Positions 24,778 to 34,297 of a DNA stretch of 64,000 nt are shown here, piece after piece. The position numbers and the translations under genes were made by a program. The notes beneath the pieces were generated by a model. That model was not told the DNA's origin, ran no database searches, and saw only the letters and a program-made list of their open reading frames with translations. The stretch spans positions 34,578 to 98,577 of the forward strand of contig CALMUT010000277.1 in assembly GCA_937872925.1 (NCBI GenBank). The letters are read 5' to 3'. This DNA comes from an uncultured Myxococcales bacterium (GTDB lineage Bacteria > Myxococcota_A > Polyangia > Polyangiales > Polyangiaceae). How positions within the stretch are numbered: the first letter of the stretch is position 1; each line of letters opens with the position of its first letter.

Positions 24778-26886
24778 TCAGGCCGGTTTGGGTTCGGGTC
24801 CGCTGGCGGAACTGATGCTCGGCAGCTCTTTACGGCCTGCCCGGGCGGGCAATTGGGCGGGCAGAACCACGGTGAAATTGGCGCCCTGCCCTGGCTGGGA
24901 GTTGACCTCGATGCGGCCTCCCATCTCCTCGACCATGCGCTGGCTGATCGCCAGGCCGAGACCGGTCCCCCGGTCTTTGGTGGTGAAGAAGGGCACAAAC
25001 AAATTGCTCAGCACCTCGGGCGAAATGCCGGGACCATTGTCCTTGACGCTGATCTCCACCCATTTGGCGTCGGAGAGCCCCAGGCGATCCCGCAGGGCGG
25101 TGCTGACCCAGATGCGCGACGCGCCGCTATCTTGAGCGTTGAGCACCAAGTTGATCAGCACCTGACGCAGTTGTTCGGCGTCAGCTCGCACGGCGGGCAC
25201 GTCGTCCGCGAGATCCACGTCCATGCTGGCAGCGTCCCCTTCGGTGCGCAGAACCTGCAGTGTGCGGGTGACCACCGCATTGGCATCGATCACACCCGGG
25301 TTGCCCTTGGAGGGGCGCGCATAGTCCAACACCGAACCGACAACTCGATCGAGGCGATCAACCTCCTCCAGGATGATCCCAATGAACTCGCGCGCGTTGG
25401 GCTCAAGCTCGGTTCCGTCCTCAGGATCCCCCAGTAGCTGCGCCGCACCCTTGATCGCGCCCAGAGGGTTCTTCACCTCGTGGGCAAGACCGGCAGCCAT
25501 CTGCCCCAGCGCCGCCAGGCGGTCACGCTCCTGTAACCGACGGTACTGCTTGGAGTTCTCCACGACGACGGCGATCTGCACGCAGAGCGCGTCCAAGAGC
25601 GCGACATCGTCGGGCGAAAACGCGTCCCGCACGCGGTCGTCTACGACCAACAGCAGACCAATCACTCCCTTGTTTTCGCCCCGAATGGGCGTCACGACGC
25701 TGTCCTTGAACGCCGCCAAGACTTCCGCGGCCGCCAGCACACGCTCGTCCGCCTCCAGCGCGGTGGTGTTGCGCAACTTGCGATGCTCCAAGATGTCGTC
25801 TGCCAATTCCTCGATAACCAAAGGGCCCTTTTCCAGGCGGTCCAGTAGGGGCCGCGCCACGGACCCGTCGATGCGCGGAGGAGCCGGCGGTCCGAAAGAA
25901 AGCCCCAGCTCGAAGTCCTGGCCGATAGGATCGCGCAGGTACAAGGCAGCGCCGGTTGCGCGACGCGATGCCTCTAGCTCCGTCATCACCACCTGGACCA
26001 TTTCGCTGACTTGGAGCACGTGCACCAGCTGTCGCCTGGCGTTGAGCACGGCGCGCTCCAAGTCGACGCGCTCAAGGAAAAACGCGCGATGGATGTACTG
26101 CTCGACCTTGTCGCGTAGGGGCTCGAACAGCACCAGGATGACGATCGATGCCAAGATCGCGTTGAGGTACATGGTGGAAAAGCCACCCACCAACACCACA
26201 AAGACATAGAAGATCCCGGCGAGGCAGAACGCCAAGGCCGTCGACACCACGAGCTGGCCCAGGATGTCGTAGAGATCGACCAGTCGCTCTCGAATCATCG
26301 ACTCGGAGAGCATGAACAGAAACACGATGGCAAGCACGGCGCCCACCGGTGGCAGCGGAGCGCCGATGAACCAGAGGAAATCCGCCAGGGAGAACAGCGC
26401 CGCGGAGGCACCGGTGAACACCAAGAAACGCACGCGACGCTGCGTGGCGCGCGACTGACTGCGTTCTCCACGCACGGCCAAGCTGTACAGACCAGCCGCA
26501 AAAAGGCCGAACACGTAGAGCATCACGGCGCCACGCACGAGCCCGTGCCGATGCTGCGGCGAAAGCACCAATACGAGCATGGGCACCAACAACACGCCGG
26601 CAACGCGCACCAAGGTCGAGCGCCGCTCGAGTCGCGGCACGATAGCCTCGAAGAGATTCACGGCCAGTTGGGGCAGAAGCACCGCCAAGATCGCGGTGAA
26701 GCGCACCCACACGTCGGCCTGCATGAAGTGATAGAGCCACTGCGCGATGTACCAGAGACCGATATCCGCAGCGAAGGCGGCGAAGAACAAATCTGCACGC
26801 CGGCGCCGACCGCGCAGCAGGAACGAGCCGGCAATGGCCAACGCGAGCGCGCCGCAAAACAGGCTGGTGCGCGTGCGAAGATCCAT
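24778..26886 (-). CDS. Multi-pass membrane histidine kinase, NtrB-like, with GAF domain
   Basis: 702 residues. The first 270 residues contain about eight hydrophobic segments resembling a 7TM-type sensory region. A GAF-like domain follows (about 290-440, ending in ALCVQIAVVVENSKQY). The HisKA domain carries phospho-His in GLAHEVKNPLGAIKGAAQLL and the HATPase domain has N-box LINLVLNAQDSG, G1 DNGPGISPEV and G2 TGLGLAISQRMVEEMGG. The ALGQMAAGLAHEVKNPL style is that of NtrB/AtoS kinases, which often feed sigma-54 activators. The nearby activator at 27332 lacks a receiver domain, so a direct partner is not apparent. It lies 62 bp after a small lipoprotein gene on the same strand. Confidence 0.92.
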   Translation of the reverse strand: MDLRTRTSLFCGALALAIAGSFLLRGRRRRADLFFAAFAADIGLWYIAQWLYHFMQADVWVRFTAILAVLLPQLAVNLFEAIVPRLERRSTLVRVAGVLLVPMLVLVLSPQHRHGLVRGAVMLYVFGLFAAGLYSLAVRGERSQSRATQRRVRFLVFTGASAALFSLADFLWFIGAPLPPVGAVLAIVFLFMLSESMIRERLVDLYDILGQLVVSTALAFCLAGIFYVFVVLVGGFSTMYLNAILASIVILVLFEPLRDKVEQYIHRAFFLERVDLERAVLNARRQLVHVLQVSEMVQVVMTELEASRRATGAALYLRDPIGQDFELGLSFGPPAPPRIDGSVARPLLDRLEKGPLVIEELADDILEHRKLRNTTALEADERVLAAAEVLAAFKDSVVTPIRGENKGVIGLLLVVDDRVRDAFSPDDVALLDALCVQIAVVVENSKQYRRLQERDRLAALGQMAAGLAHEVKNPLGAIKGAAQLLGDPEDGTELEPNAREFIGIILEEVDRLDRVVGSVLDYARPSKGNPGVIDANAVVTRTLQVLRTEGDAASMDVDLADDVPAVRADAEQLRQVLINLVLNAQDSGASRIWVSTALRDRLGLSDAKWVEISVKDNGPGISPEVLSNLFVPFFTTKDRGTGLGLAISQRMVEEMGGRIEVNSQPGQGANFTVVLPAQLPARAGRKELPSISSASGPEPKPA

Positions 26887-26948
26887 AGTTCAGGCCTAGC
26901 ACCAGCGAGCTCGCCCCCGCGCAAGTGCGCGATGGGCGTCGGCGGGAC

Positions 26949-27332
26949 TCAGCCGCCGTTGGACGTCTTGCCGTCGCTACCGCTGGCAGCGCCGGATTCC
27001 GTGCCTTGCTTGGTCTCCGCTTCTTCGGAGCCGTTGCCGGCGCCGCTGGAACTCTCGGTTTCGCTCTCCCAGGGATAGGGGGAGGGGCCACCGGGGCCGC
27101 TTTCTTGGGCGATCCACGGGTAGGGCGAGGGGCCGTTGGGATCGTCGTCAGAGCTCGACAGCACCGGGTCCCGCATGGGGTCGAGGGCGACTGGCTGTTC
27201 TCCGGGCCCTTCCTCGGGCTCCCCGGTGACACTGAGATCGTATTCGTCTTCTTGATAATCCGGGTCCACCAACTGCGCGGAGCAACCGCCCAGAGCGAAC
27301 AACGGAATTGCGAGGTACAGGATGCGTCGCAT
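26949..27332 (-). CDS. Small acidic lipoprotein with a duplicated GPSPYPW motif
   Basis: 127 residues. A lipoprotein signal ([17 protein letters not shown], lipobox ALGGC) is followed by an acidic, Ser/Gly/Glu-rich mature chain that is probably disordered. GPSPYPW occurs twice about 15 residues apart, each followed by an acidic stretch, so the core has an internal repeat. I recognise no family. The ATG at 27332 shares one base with the stop of the sigma-54 activator gene, and a GTG one codon earlier is an equally coupled alternative; GGAGGAGG lies just upstream. It sits between a transcription activator and a membrane kinase, so an envelope-sensing accessory role is conceivable, but nothing in the sequence proves it. 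Confidence 0.75.
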   Translation of the reverse strand: MRRILYLAIPLFALGGCSAQLVDPDYQEDEYDLSVTGEPEEGPGEQPVALDPMRDPVLSSSDDDPNGPSPYPWIAQESGPGGPSPYPWESETESSSGAGNGSEEAETKQGTESGAASGSDGKTSNGG

Positions 27333-30300
27333 CACGATGCCTCCTCCGTCGAGAGCTCGTATTGTTTTACGAGCTGGCTAAGTCGCGGCCGCTTCATGCC
27401 AAGAAGGCTCGCGGCGCGAGTGATGTTGCCCCCGGTCTCGGCAAGAGCCCGGGCGATGCACTCTTTTTCGATACTGCGTTTCAAGTCAGAAAGGCTGGTC
27501 CCGCCGTGGCGGATTTCGCGGTACACGACGCTGCTGACGGGATCCTGATCACAGGTCGACAGATCGCTCAGCATTTCCGGGGCGGGTGGCAGCGTCGAGC
27601 GGCGCACAGACTCCGGGGGCGCGATGCTGGGCTCCGAAGCCACGCGACGCAGTGCCTCTACGTGCTCCACCAAGTCGGAGACGCCGATCACTTCGCCGTC
27701 GCTGAACAGCGAAGCCGCGCGAAGCGCATTCTCTAGCTCCCGCACATTGCCGGGCCAGCGGTAGCGCACGATGAGCTGAAGCGCCTCGGGCGAGACGGAC
27801 TTGCACGGCTCTTCGCGCTCCTTGGCGACGCGGACGAGCAGCGCGTCCACCAGCTGGGGTAAGTCGTTGCTGCGCTCACGCAGAGCCGGGATCTCCAGAG
27901 CAATCCCAGCGAGGCGGTAGTAGAGATCTTCGCGGAACTGCCCCGCTTCGACCATCTTCTTGAGGTCGCGGTTCGTCGCGCAGACAATGCGTACATCCAC
28001 GGGGATAGACGCCGTCCCCCCGACACGCTCGATGCGCCGCTCTTCGAGGACGCGCAACAAAGCCACCTGGGTGCGCGGAGAAATATCGCCAATCTCGTCG
28101 AGGAACAACGTGCCGCCGCTGGCGCGCTCGAAGCGGCCGCGCCGACGGGACGTGGCTCCCGTGAAGGAGCCCTTTTCGTGGCCGAATAGCTCGGAGAGCA
28201 GCAAGCTCTCCACCAGCGCCGCGCAGTTGACTTTGACGAGGGGGCCACTGCTGCGCCGGCTTGCGTTGTGCACTAGCTCTGCGATCAGTTCCTTGCCAGT
28301 GCCACTCTCGCCAAGAATGAGCACGGTGGCATCCGTGGGTGCCACCCGTGCCGCCGCCGAAAGCAGGGAGCGCACCGCTGGGTCGCGGCCGACATAGCTG
28401 CGCTCCGACTTGGTCGCGGGCTTGCGCAGCGCCGAAGCCGCGGCAAGCACCGCTTTCGGGACGGGCATGCTGGCGTTCTCCAAGCGCGCCAAGCGCACCA
28501 GGTCCGGCCGCGCCAGGTAGGCGTCGCGCAGCGTGCCCGAGAGCCCGTCTGCAATGTGATCCCGCAGCGCGGCGGCAAGGCGAGTGTGCTCCGCGGCTGT
28601 GGATTCGTCGCTGTTGGCGAGGGCAACCTCCGCCGCAGTCAGATGGGCCTCGCGGCAAAGCTCTTCGTCTCCGCTCTGCCGCGCGGCGTCGACGGCAGCG
28701 TCCACCAGGTCCTCGGCGGGTTCGCCGGAGGCGCGTGCGATGAGCGCCCGTAGCAATGCCACCTCCGCGCGGTCGAATACTGAAGCAGACAGCGCCTCGG
28801 CCGCGTCCGTGGCCTTCGCTGCTCGGGCCAGCATGCCGTCTTCAAGGGCTACGCGTGCCCCAAGGCGGTGGCACTCCCCAGCTTTGTCGCCGTCTGAAGC
28901 GTGCGCGGCCGCTCGCAACGCGGCGCCAAGCTCGCGCTCGGCATCCAAGGTCCGTCCACGAACCAAATGCAGGCGCGCCGTCGCGAGGGAAAGCTCCGTG
29001 AGCCGAGAGGGAGGAGCGCCGGCACCGAGTGCTTGACGCCCGAAGCGCAACCCCTGTTCCGCGTGGTCGATGAGACCCAAACGCAGCCGCAACTCGACAA
29101 GGTTGGCGACGTCGCGCGCAAAGCCGAGGCGGTCGCCCAGGCGTCGGTGCACACTGGTCGTTTGCTCCAAGAGCTCCAGCCCCTTGGCGTGTTCGTGGCG
29201 CTCGATGGCAAGCACTGCAAGGTTGGAAAGCGCGAATGCGACCGCCCGCGGTTCGCGGCGCGCTTTTCCGTCGCTGAGCACGCTCTCGAGCAGTGACTGT
29301 GCTTCGTCTCGGCTGCCCCGGGACAAGAGCGCGATGGCGCGATTGACCCGTGCGCGCAGCTCCGACGTGCTTGCGCCCATGCCGATGGCCTCGCAAACGT
29401 CCGTGGCGAAGTGCCGGTCCGCTTCGTCCCAAGCTGCACGCGCCAGCAAGATCTTGCCAAGCACGTTGCGCGCCCCAAGACGCAGCTCCCCGGAGGATTG
29501 TTCGGCCGCGGCTTCAGCGAGGCGAGCAGCCTCGTCGTAGTCGCCGCGTGCGTAGGCCGTCTCCGCGAGCTCCACGGCAGCGGCCGCTTTCTGGGTCGGC
29601 GCGGCTGCAATGCCGTGCGCCTTGCGCAGGGCGGCTTCCGCAGACACCAGATCGCCGCGCGCGAGAAAGGCCCGGCCCAGGAGCAGGCTCTGGCGAAATG
29701 TGTCGTCGCTGTCGGTACAGGGGCGGGCGAAATCGAGCGCCACATCCACGTCACCGAGATCCATGGCCAGCTCGGCTGCGCGGAGCAACGCTGCGGGGCC
29801 AGCGTCCATCCGCACGAGCATCTCGCGCCAACGCTTCCACATTTCGCTGCGGCAGAATGCATCCCGTGCCGCATCGAGCGCGAGGCGCATGCGCGACTCC
29901 AACCCATCGGCGTCCAGCTGTCCGAGCAAGAGCTCCGCAGCCCGGGACAGTGCCCAGGGGTCGCCAGGAAAGATCTGTTCAAGAGCGCGGCCGGCCTTGT
30001 CGGCCGCATCCGCGTTGTCCTGGGTGAGCGCTACGCCGGCATCGGCGTCCGGCTCCAACCAACCATCCCGGACTTCAACGTAGCCTCCAGCGACGAGCAA
30101 TTCGAAATGTGCGCTGGGGCCGAGGAGCTCCGCGTGGGCCCGGGGCCACGGCCGCCCGGCCAACACCAATGCCTGCAGCGTCGCGACCTCTGCCTGCGCC
30201 AGCGGTGGCCGATCGGCAGCGTTCGCGGCGTGCACAAAAGCATCGAGCTGGGCAAAGTCACCCTGCACAGTCGCGCCAAGCTGCGCCGACACAGACTCCC

Positions 30301-30790
30301 AGAACCGGGCTGAAGCGCCAGCGTCGAGACGTTCGCCGACCGTGAACTCCCTTGCCCCGACAAAGTCTTGGGGTTGCTCGGAAATCAACACGATCAACGC
30401 GCGGCCGCTCTTCTCGGCGAGGAGCCGAAACACCTGCGCGTCCCAGGTATTCGCACGCACCGGCGCGATCAACATGGCGGCAGTTTCGTCCGCTGTCGCC
30501 CCGATGCGATCCGCCAGGTCGAAGGCGTCCGAACCCGACGCGGGGAGACACAACCGTCGCGCCAGATCTCGCGCAGCGCTTTCGGCAGAGAAAGACGCAC
30601 GGGCAACCTTGCGCCCGAGGGCGGCTGCGCGGCGCTCGGCGTGGCGCGCAACCGAGAGCGCCACTTTGGCGCTCGCAACCTGCACAAACACAATGCCGCG
30701 GCTGTCGTGCTGTCGCAGCGCGTCGTCGAGCACGTCAAAGGACGGGAGCGCCGACGACGGGGAATTCAGTAGAGAGGGTTGCGCCGCCAC
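27332..30790 (-). CDS. Sigma-54-dependent activator with a long TPR-like N-terminus
   Basis: 1,152 residues, starting at a GTG. The C-terminal third is a bacterial enhancer-binding protein: Walker [10 protein letters not shown] near residue 827, the sigma-54 contact loop GSFTGA (a common form of GAFTGA), Walker [12 protein letters not shown], the arginine-bearing [23 protein letters not shown], and a Fis-type helix-turn-helix at the end ([21 protein letters not shown]). No receiver, GAF or PAS domain is present. Residues 1-250 may be a degenerate ATPase-like domain, and about 270-760 are alanine-rich helical repeats of TPR type, probably a protein-sensing regulatory region. It would activate sigma-54 RNA polymerase; the metalloprotease promoter at 18431 is a candidate target. 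It is coupled to the small lipoprotein gene. Confidence 0.92.
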   Translation of the reverse strand: MAAQPSLLNSPSSALPSFDVLDDALRQHDSRGIVFVQVASAKVALSVARHAERRAAALGRKVARASFSAESAARDLARRLCLPASGSDAFDLADRIGATADETAAMLIAPVRANTWDAQVFRLLAEKSGRALIVLISEQPQDFVGAREFTVGERLDAGASARFWESVSAQLGATVQGDFAQLDAFVHAANAADRPPLAQAEVATLQALVLAGRPWPRAHAELLGPSAHFELLVAGGYVEVRDGWLEPDADAGVALTQDNADAADKAGRALEQIFPGDPWALSRAAELLLGQLDADGLESRMRLALDAARDAFCRSEMWKRWREMLVRMDAGPAALLRAAELAMDLGDVDVALDFARPCTDSDDTFRQSLLLGRAFLARGDLVSAEAALRKAHGIAAAPTQKAAAAVELAETAYARGDYDEAARLAEAAAEQSSGELRLGARNVLGKILLARAAWDEADRHFATDVCEAIGMGASTSELRARVNRAIALLSRGSRDEAQSLLESVLSDGKARREPRAVAFALSNLAVLAIERHEHAKGLELLEQTTSVHRRLGDRLGFARDVANLVELRLRLGLIDHAEQGLRFGRQALGAGAPPSRLTELSLATARLHLVRGRTLDAERELGAALRAAAHASDGDKAGECHRLGARVALEDGMLARAAKATDAAEALSASVFDRAEVALLRALIARASGEPAEDLVDAAVDAARQSGDEELCREAHLTAAEVALANSDESTAAEHTRLAAALRDHIADGLSGTLRDAYLARPDLVRLARLENASMPVPKAVLAAASALRKPATKSERSYVGRDPAVRSLLSAAARVAPTDATVLILGESGTGKELIAELVHNASRRSSGPLVKVNCAALVESLLLSELFGHEKGSFTGATSRRRGRFERASGGTLFLDEIGDISPRTQVALLRVLEERRIERVGGTASIPVDVRIVCATNRDLKKMVEAGQFREDLYYRLAGIALEIPALRERSNDLPQLVDALLVRVAKEREEPCKSVSPEALQLIVRYRWPGNVRELENALRAASLFSDGEVIGVSDLVEHVEALRRVASEPSIAPPESVRRSTLPPAPEMLSDLSTCDQDPVSSVVYREIRHGGTSLSDLKRSIEKECIARALAETGGNITRAASLLGMKRPRLSQLVKQYELSTEEAS

Positions 30791-30846
30791 GGTGATCCAA
30801 CGCTAGCGCTGGGAGGGGCCCTGGGCAACGTGGATCCCCTGGAAAT

Positions 30847-31722
30847 TTAGCTATTTTTGTGGCGCCGGGGGCGTTTCAGGGTCGGCGCAATTTTCCGCTC
30901 TGGCCGCTTTTTTGAAGTGCCCAATAGCGCGGCCAGCTCGGCCCGTGCCGGCGCGCTGCGGGGCGAGCCGCGGGCCGCGATCTCGAGCTGCCGGCGCGCC
31001 AGCAAGCGGTAGATGTCGAGCAACTCGGGCTCCTCAGCCAGTGCGGCCAGGTGAGCGCGCACGGTCCCCGAGTCCCCACGCAGCACCGGGCCACTGAGCG
31101 CGGCGGAAATTCCAACAATTTCAATATTTTGCGCAACCGAGCGCAGCAGAACCGCCAAGCCCGCCGCCGACACCCCCGGCGGCATGCCGGCTTGCCGGAA
31201 CACATGGTCCGCGCCATCGGCAAGGGCCACGGCGCCGTTGGCGAGCAATGCCGCCGCCGCGTGATAGGCGCTGGCGTCCACCTGATTGCCGTCGACCGCC
31301 CGCGCCCCGAGCAGCCGCGCGAGACGACGCCCCGCTCGGAGCGCCCGCGCATCTCCCCGCAGCGACAGCAGGGCACCCCGAAAACTCGGCGCACACTTCG
31401 GAGATGCGAAGCTGAGCAGTGGGTGTGCGGCGCCGATGCCAGCGACATGCCCGCGGAGCGGCGAAAGCGCGTCCACATGCACGCCGCCCGCCAGGTGCAG
31501 CACCACCGCGCCAGGCGGCAGCGCCCCACGCTGCGCGAGCTCTTTTGCGAAGGGAGCGATGGCGCGATCACGCAAGGCGAGCACCACGAGATCCGCTGGT
31601 GGGTAGCCGCGCTTTGGGATTCCACGTCGCAGTGGCCGCAGGCGCACGCTGGCTCCGGCCTCCCGTAGTGCTTTAGAAAGGGCGGAGCCGGCGCGGCCTG
31701 CTCCGACGACCAGGATGTTCAC
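30847..31722 (-). CDS. Rossmann-fold DUF2520 protein
   Basis: 291 residues. The N-terminal Rossmann nucleotide-binding motif VVGAGRAGSALSKAL is followed by DLVVLALRDRAIAPFA, then HLAGGVHVDALSPL and GAAHPLLSF, which match the Rossmann-like/DUF2520 architecture related to F420-dependent NADP reductase and pyrroline-5-carboxylate reductase folds. The C-terminal all-helical dimerisation region contains AYHAAAALLANGAVALADGA. The tail is highly basic (KKRPERKIAPTLKRPRRHK). The start is a GTG at 31722 overlapping the nadD stop (GTGA). An NAD(P)-dependent reductase or dehydrogenase is likely; the substrate is unknown. In other genomes DUF2520 genes often lie near pantothenate genes, but here the partner is nadD. 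Confidence 0.82.
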   Translation of the reverse strand: MNILVVGAGRAGSALSKALREAGASVRLRPLRRGIPKRGYPPADLVVLALRDRAIAPFAKELAQRGALPPGAVVLHLAGGVHVDALSPLRGHVAGIGAAHPLLSFASPKCAPSFRGALLSLRGDARALRAGRRLARLLGARAVDGNQVDASAYHAAAALLANGAVALADGADHVFRQAGMPPGVSAAGLAVLLRSVAQNIEIVGISAALSGPVLRGDSGTVRAHLAALAEEPELLDIYRLLARRQLEIAARGSPRSAPARAELAALLGTSKKRPERKIAPTLKRPRRHKNS

Positions 31723-32276
31723 GCGTAGAGCCCTCGTGCCTCGGCGTGTTCGAGGACCGCGTGCGGCAGCATGGCTTTGAGCAGCGCGCGGCTGCTCGGG
31801 CTGGGATCCGCGAGCAGCTCACGCACCCGCGTCGACGAGAGTTCCGGCAGCACGGACACGGGAGCATCGGCATGCGCAAACCCGACCCGCCCCAGCACCA
31901 GGGGCGGGGCAATGGCGCAAATCTTGTCGAAAGCGTGCCACTTTTGCGCTTCGAACAGCACGTCCGAACCGACCATCAAACGCATGCTCCAGCTCGGATG
32001 CTCGCGACTCAGATGCTGCAGCGTGTTCAGCGTGAGGCTCGGAGCTTCGAGCTCACGTTCCACCGCAGAGACCTCCACGCCCGGGATCCAACCCACCGCA
32101 AGCTGGGCCATCGTCAAACGATCCTCGAAAGGAGCCAGCGGTTTGTCGAAAGGGTGTTGGTAAACAGGCACCACAAGCACCTGCTCTGCGAGTCCAGTTG
32201 AAATCACGTAGGTGCACGCCAGCACGTGCGCCACGTGCGGCGGGTTGAAGCTACCTCCGAAGAATGCCACCCGCAT
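31719..32276 (-). CDS. nadD: Nicotinate-nucleotide adenylyltransferase family protein
   Basis: 185 residues. The nucleotidyltransferase signature GGSFNPPHVAHVLA at the N-terminus contains the (H/T)xxH motif. LVVPVYQHPF follows with the usual small-molecule loop, then RLMVGSDVLFEAQKW and SSTRVRELLADPS, equivalent to the ISSTxIR motif. These match NadD, which adenylates nicotinate mononucleotide in NAD synthesis. The W in the motif-2 loop and the VPVYQHPFDKP segment deviate somewhat from classical NadD (usually P..PPHK), so another adenylyltransferase of the family is possible. Its stop overlaps the DUF2520 gene by 4 nt. Confidence 0.82.
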   Translation of the reverse strand: MRVAFFGGSFNPPHVAHVLACTYVISTGLAEQVLVVPVYQHPFDKPLAPFEDRLTMAQLAVGWIPGVEVSAVERELEAPSLTLNTLQHLSREHPSWSMRLMVGSDVLFEAQKWHAFDKICAIAPPLVLGRVGFAHADAPVSVLPELSSTRVRELLADPSPSSRALLKAMLPHAVLEHAEARGLYA

Positions 32277-32347
32277 GATCTTAGGCTGCGCAGTTCATCA
32301 CGGCCGCTAGCCGCTTGGAAAGGGGCAGGAGCAAAAACCTTCGCCAA

Positions 32348-32956
32348 TCAGCCATCAGAAACACTGATGCGCGCTGCAGGTGCAGCCACCAAACGTTCAC
32401 GCCGAATTTCCCGACACACGCTATCGAATAGGGACAGATGCACCCCGTCCGAGCGCTCTTCGAGCAGCATCATGCCGCAGTCGCCGAGGTGGCCCGGCGC
32501 CAGGAACCAACGCGAGCCAACCGCTTTCACCAGCGGGTCGGTGCTCTTGCCAAAGACAAGAAAGGTCGCCGAAGCAATGTCGTCTTCATCTAGGTTGGCT
32601 TTGTCATGGATCAAGACCGCGACCCGACCGCCCAACAGCTCCATCAGGCGCGTGCCATCGCCGGGCAAGGACTCGAAGGCCCGCAGCGACTCCCGTTCGC
32701 GTTCTGCACCCACAAAGGCGTCGATTTCCATGGGCGTCGCCGACGCGCATCGCTCAGCCGCGCGGCGGAAGAGCTGCTCTTCGCTGGCGTCGGCGCCAAC
32801 CAGGGACCTGGCCCGGTTTTCCACTTCACGGTCCAAGGCGCCATCCAGACCCAGGTAGATGATGCGCTCGGCGCTGGCCTCCGTGTGCAAGAAACGCGCT
32901 GCGCGCTCGAGAACATCGAGGCGGTCCGTAGCCGGGCCCAACAAACCGAGACGCAT
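32348..32956 (-). CDS. Uncharacterised protein with a degenerate metallophosphoesterase-like start
   Basis: 202 residues. The N-terminus MRLGLLGPATDRLDVLERAARFL followed by IIYLGLDGAL has the shape of a calcineurin-like phosphoesterase start, but the metal-binding Asp and His of D-x-H are absent, so any such relation is degenerate. FESLPGDGTRLMEL and GRVAVLIHDKANLDEDDI follow, then ATFLVFGKST and RWFLAPGHLG, which also resemble the GHTH-like region of YfcE-type proteins without its histidines. I therefore suspect a catalytically dead phosphoesterase fold. The frame is open to 33322, but I start at 32956 because the extension runs antisense through the oxidoreductase gene. The gap to that divergent gene (33056) is 99 bp. 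Confidence 0.65.
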   Translation of the reverse strand: MRLGLLGPATDRLDVLERAARFLHTEASAERIIYLGLDGALDREVENRARSLVGADASEEQLFRRAAERCASATPMEIDAFVGAERERESLRAFESLPGDGTRLMELLGGRVAVLIHDKANLDEDDIASATFLVFGKSTDPLVKAVGSRWFLAPGHLGDCGMMLLEERSDGVHLSLFDSVCREIRRERLVAAPAARISVSDG

Positions 32957-33055
32957 TAGGGCCACGCTAGGTCCTCCGGCGCTCAAAGGGAATACATCCC
33001 GGGCCGCGCTGGGGCCTAGCAATGCCGCGGCCGCCGAGACAGAGTCCCAAACGGC

Positions 33056-34297
33056 ATGCCCGCGCGCACCGCACCGCCCAAAGACCCCGTCTGGATCGAG
33101 CACGACGGCGACCGGATCCTTGCCGAACGCGGTGAACCGCTGGCGGTCGCGCTGCTGGCGGCGGATCGAGTGTTGCTGGCCCGCAGCCCGAAATTGCACC
33201 GCCCCCGTGGCCCCTACTGCCTGCGGGGCGCCTGCGACGGGTGCCTGGCGCGGGTCGACGGACAACCCAACGTCATGACCTGCATGCGTGAGGCACATGG
33301 CGGTGAGCAAATTGAGACGCAAAACGTGATCGGATCCCGGGGCGTGGATCTAATGGAAGCCACGGACTATCTGTTCCCGCGAGGCATCGATCACCACAAG
33401 CTATTCGCCGGCGTGCGGGGCGTCTCTTCCTTGGTGCAGAGCTTCGCTCGCCGCGTCGCCGGGCTTGGCAAGCTTCCCGACGCCGTCGTCGACCCGCAAA
33501 GCAGCAGCCCGCTGCGGGTGGACGTGCTGATCGTTGGCAGTGGTCGCGCCGGGCTTGCGGTGGCGGCTGGCCTCGGTTCGTACCGCGTGATGCTCGTCGA
33601 CGACTGGATCGCCTTGGGTGGTAATCTGGCGCTGCGGGATCCGTCGGCCTTGGACGCCGCCCTGTCCGGCATCGAAAATACGCAGGCCCTGCCGGCAACG
33701 ACCATTGTGTCGCTTTCCAGGGAACCCGGGCCCGGCATCGCCGCGCTTTGTGTCGACGCGTCCGGCGCGCGGCTGGTGCTGCCGCGCGTGGTCGTGCTGG
33801 CAACCGGCTGCCACGACCACATCCCTGCTTTCGGCGAAAACGATCTTCCTGGGCTGTTCAGCGCGCGAGCAGCGCTAAAGTTGCAACACGCGGGCGTACA
33901 CCTCGGCAAACGCGTCGCGCTGGTCGGCGAGGGACTCGCCGCGGATGCCCTGGCGCAAACGCCGGACTCGGAGTTTCTCCGCTTCAGCGAGGCGGAAGTG
34001 GTCCGCTGTTCCGGACGCGGCAGAGTGCGCGCGCTGGTACACCTGGATGGTCAGCGCGAACGGCGCGTGAGCGTCGACTGCGTCGTCAGCGAGGGTCCGG
34101 GGGCGCCAGCCTTCGAACTTGCGGCACAGGCGGGCGCAAAGGTGCGTCACACAAGCGCAGGGTTCGTGCCCGTATGCGACGCCTCGGGACAGGTGGCCCC
34201 CGGGGTATTCGCTGCAGGCAGCGTGATCCAGAACGCGGTCACTTCGGCTCAGGTCGCCACGGCTGTGCGGCAAGTGCTGGCTTCAGTCCTCGAGTAG
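33056..34297 (+). CDS. 2Fe-2S/FAD oxidoreductase resembling the sarcosine oxidase alpha N-terminal half
   Basis: 413 residues. Residues 10-95 form a Fer2_4-type ferredoxin domain with four cysteines in YCLRGACDGCLARVDG and VMTC. A FAD/NAD-binding domain follows with the dinucleotide fold VDVLIVGSGRAGLAVAAGL near residue 155, PRVVVLATGCHD and GVFAAGSV near the end. This is the order seen in the N-terminal part of heterotetrameric sarcosine oxidase alpha, and in HcnA/HcnB- and opine-oxidase-type proteins, but the C-terminal aminomethyltransferase-like domain is missing and no partner subunit is adjacent. An amine or amino-acid dehydrogenase is plausible; the substrate is unknown. Its 3' end overlaps the convergent ccmB by 15 bp. 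Confidence 0.8.
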   Translation: MPARTAPPKDPVWIEHDGDRILAERGEPLAVALLAADRVLLARSPKLHRPRGPYCLRGACDGCLARVDGQPNVMTCMREAHGGEQIETQNVIGSRGVDLMEATDYLFPRGIDHHKLFAGVRGVSSLVQSFARRVAGLGKLPDAVVDPQSSSPLRVDVLIVGSGRAGLAVAAGLGSYRVMLVDDWIALGGNLALRDPSALDAALSGIENTQALPATTIVSLSREPGPGIAALCVDASGARLVLPRVVVLATGCHDHIPAFGENDLPGLFSARAALKLQHAGVHLGKRVALVGEGLAADALAQTPDSEFLRFSEAEVVRCSGRGRVRALVHLDGQRERRVSVDCVVSEGPGAPAFELAAQAGAKVRHTSAGFVPVCDASGQVAPGVFAAGSVIQNAVTSAQVATAVRQVLASVLE

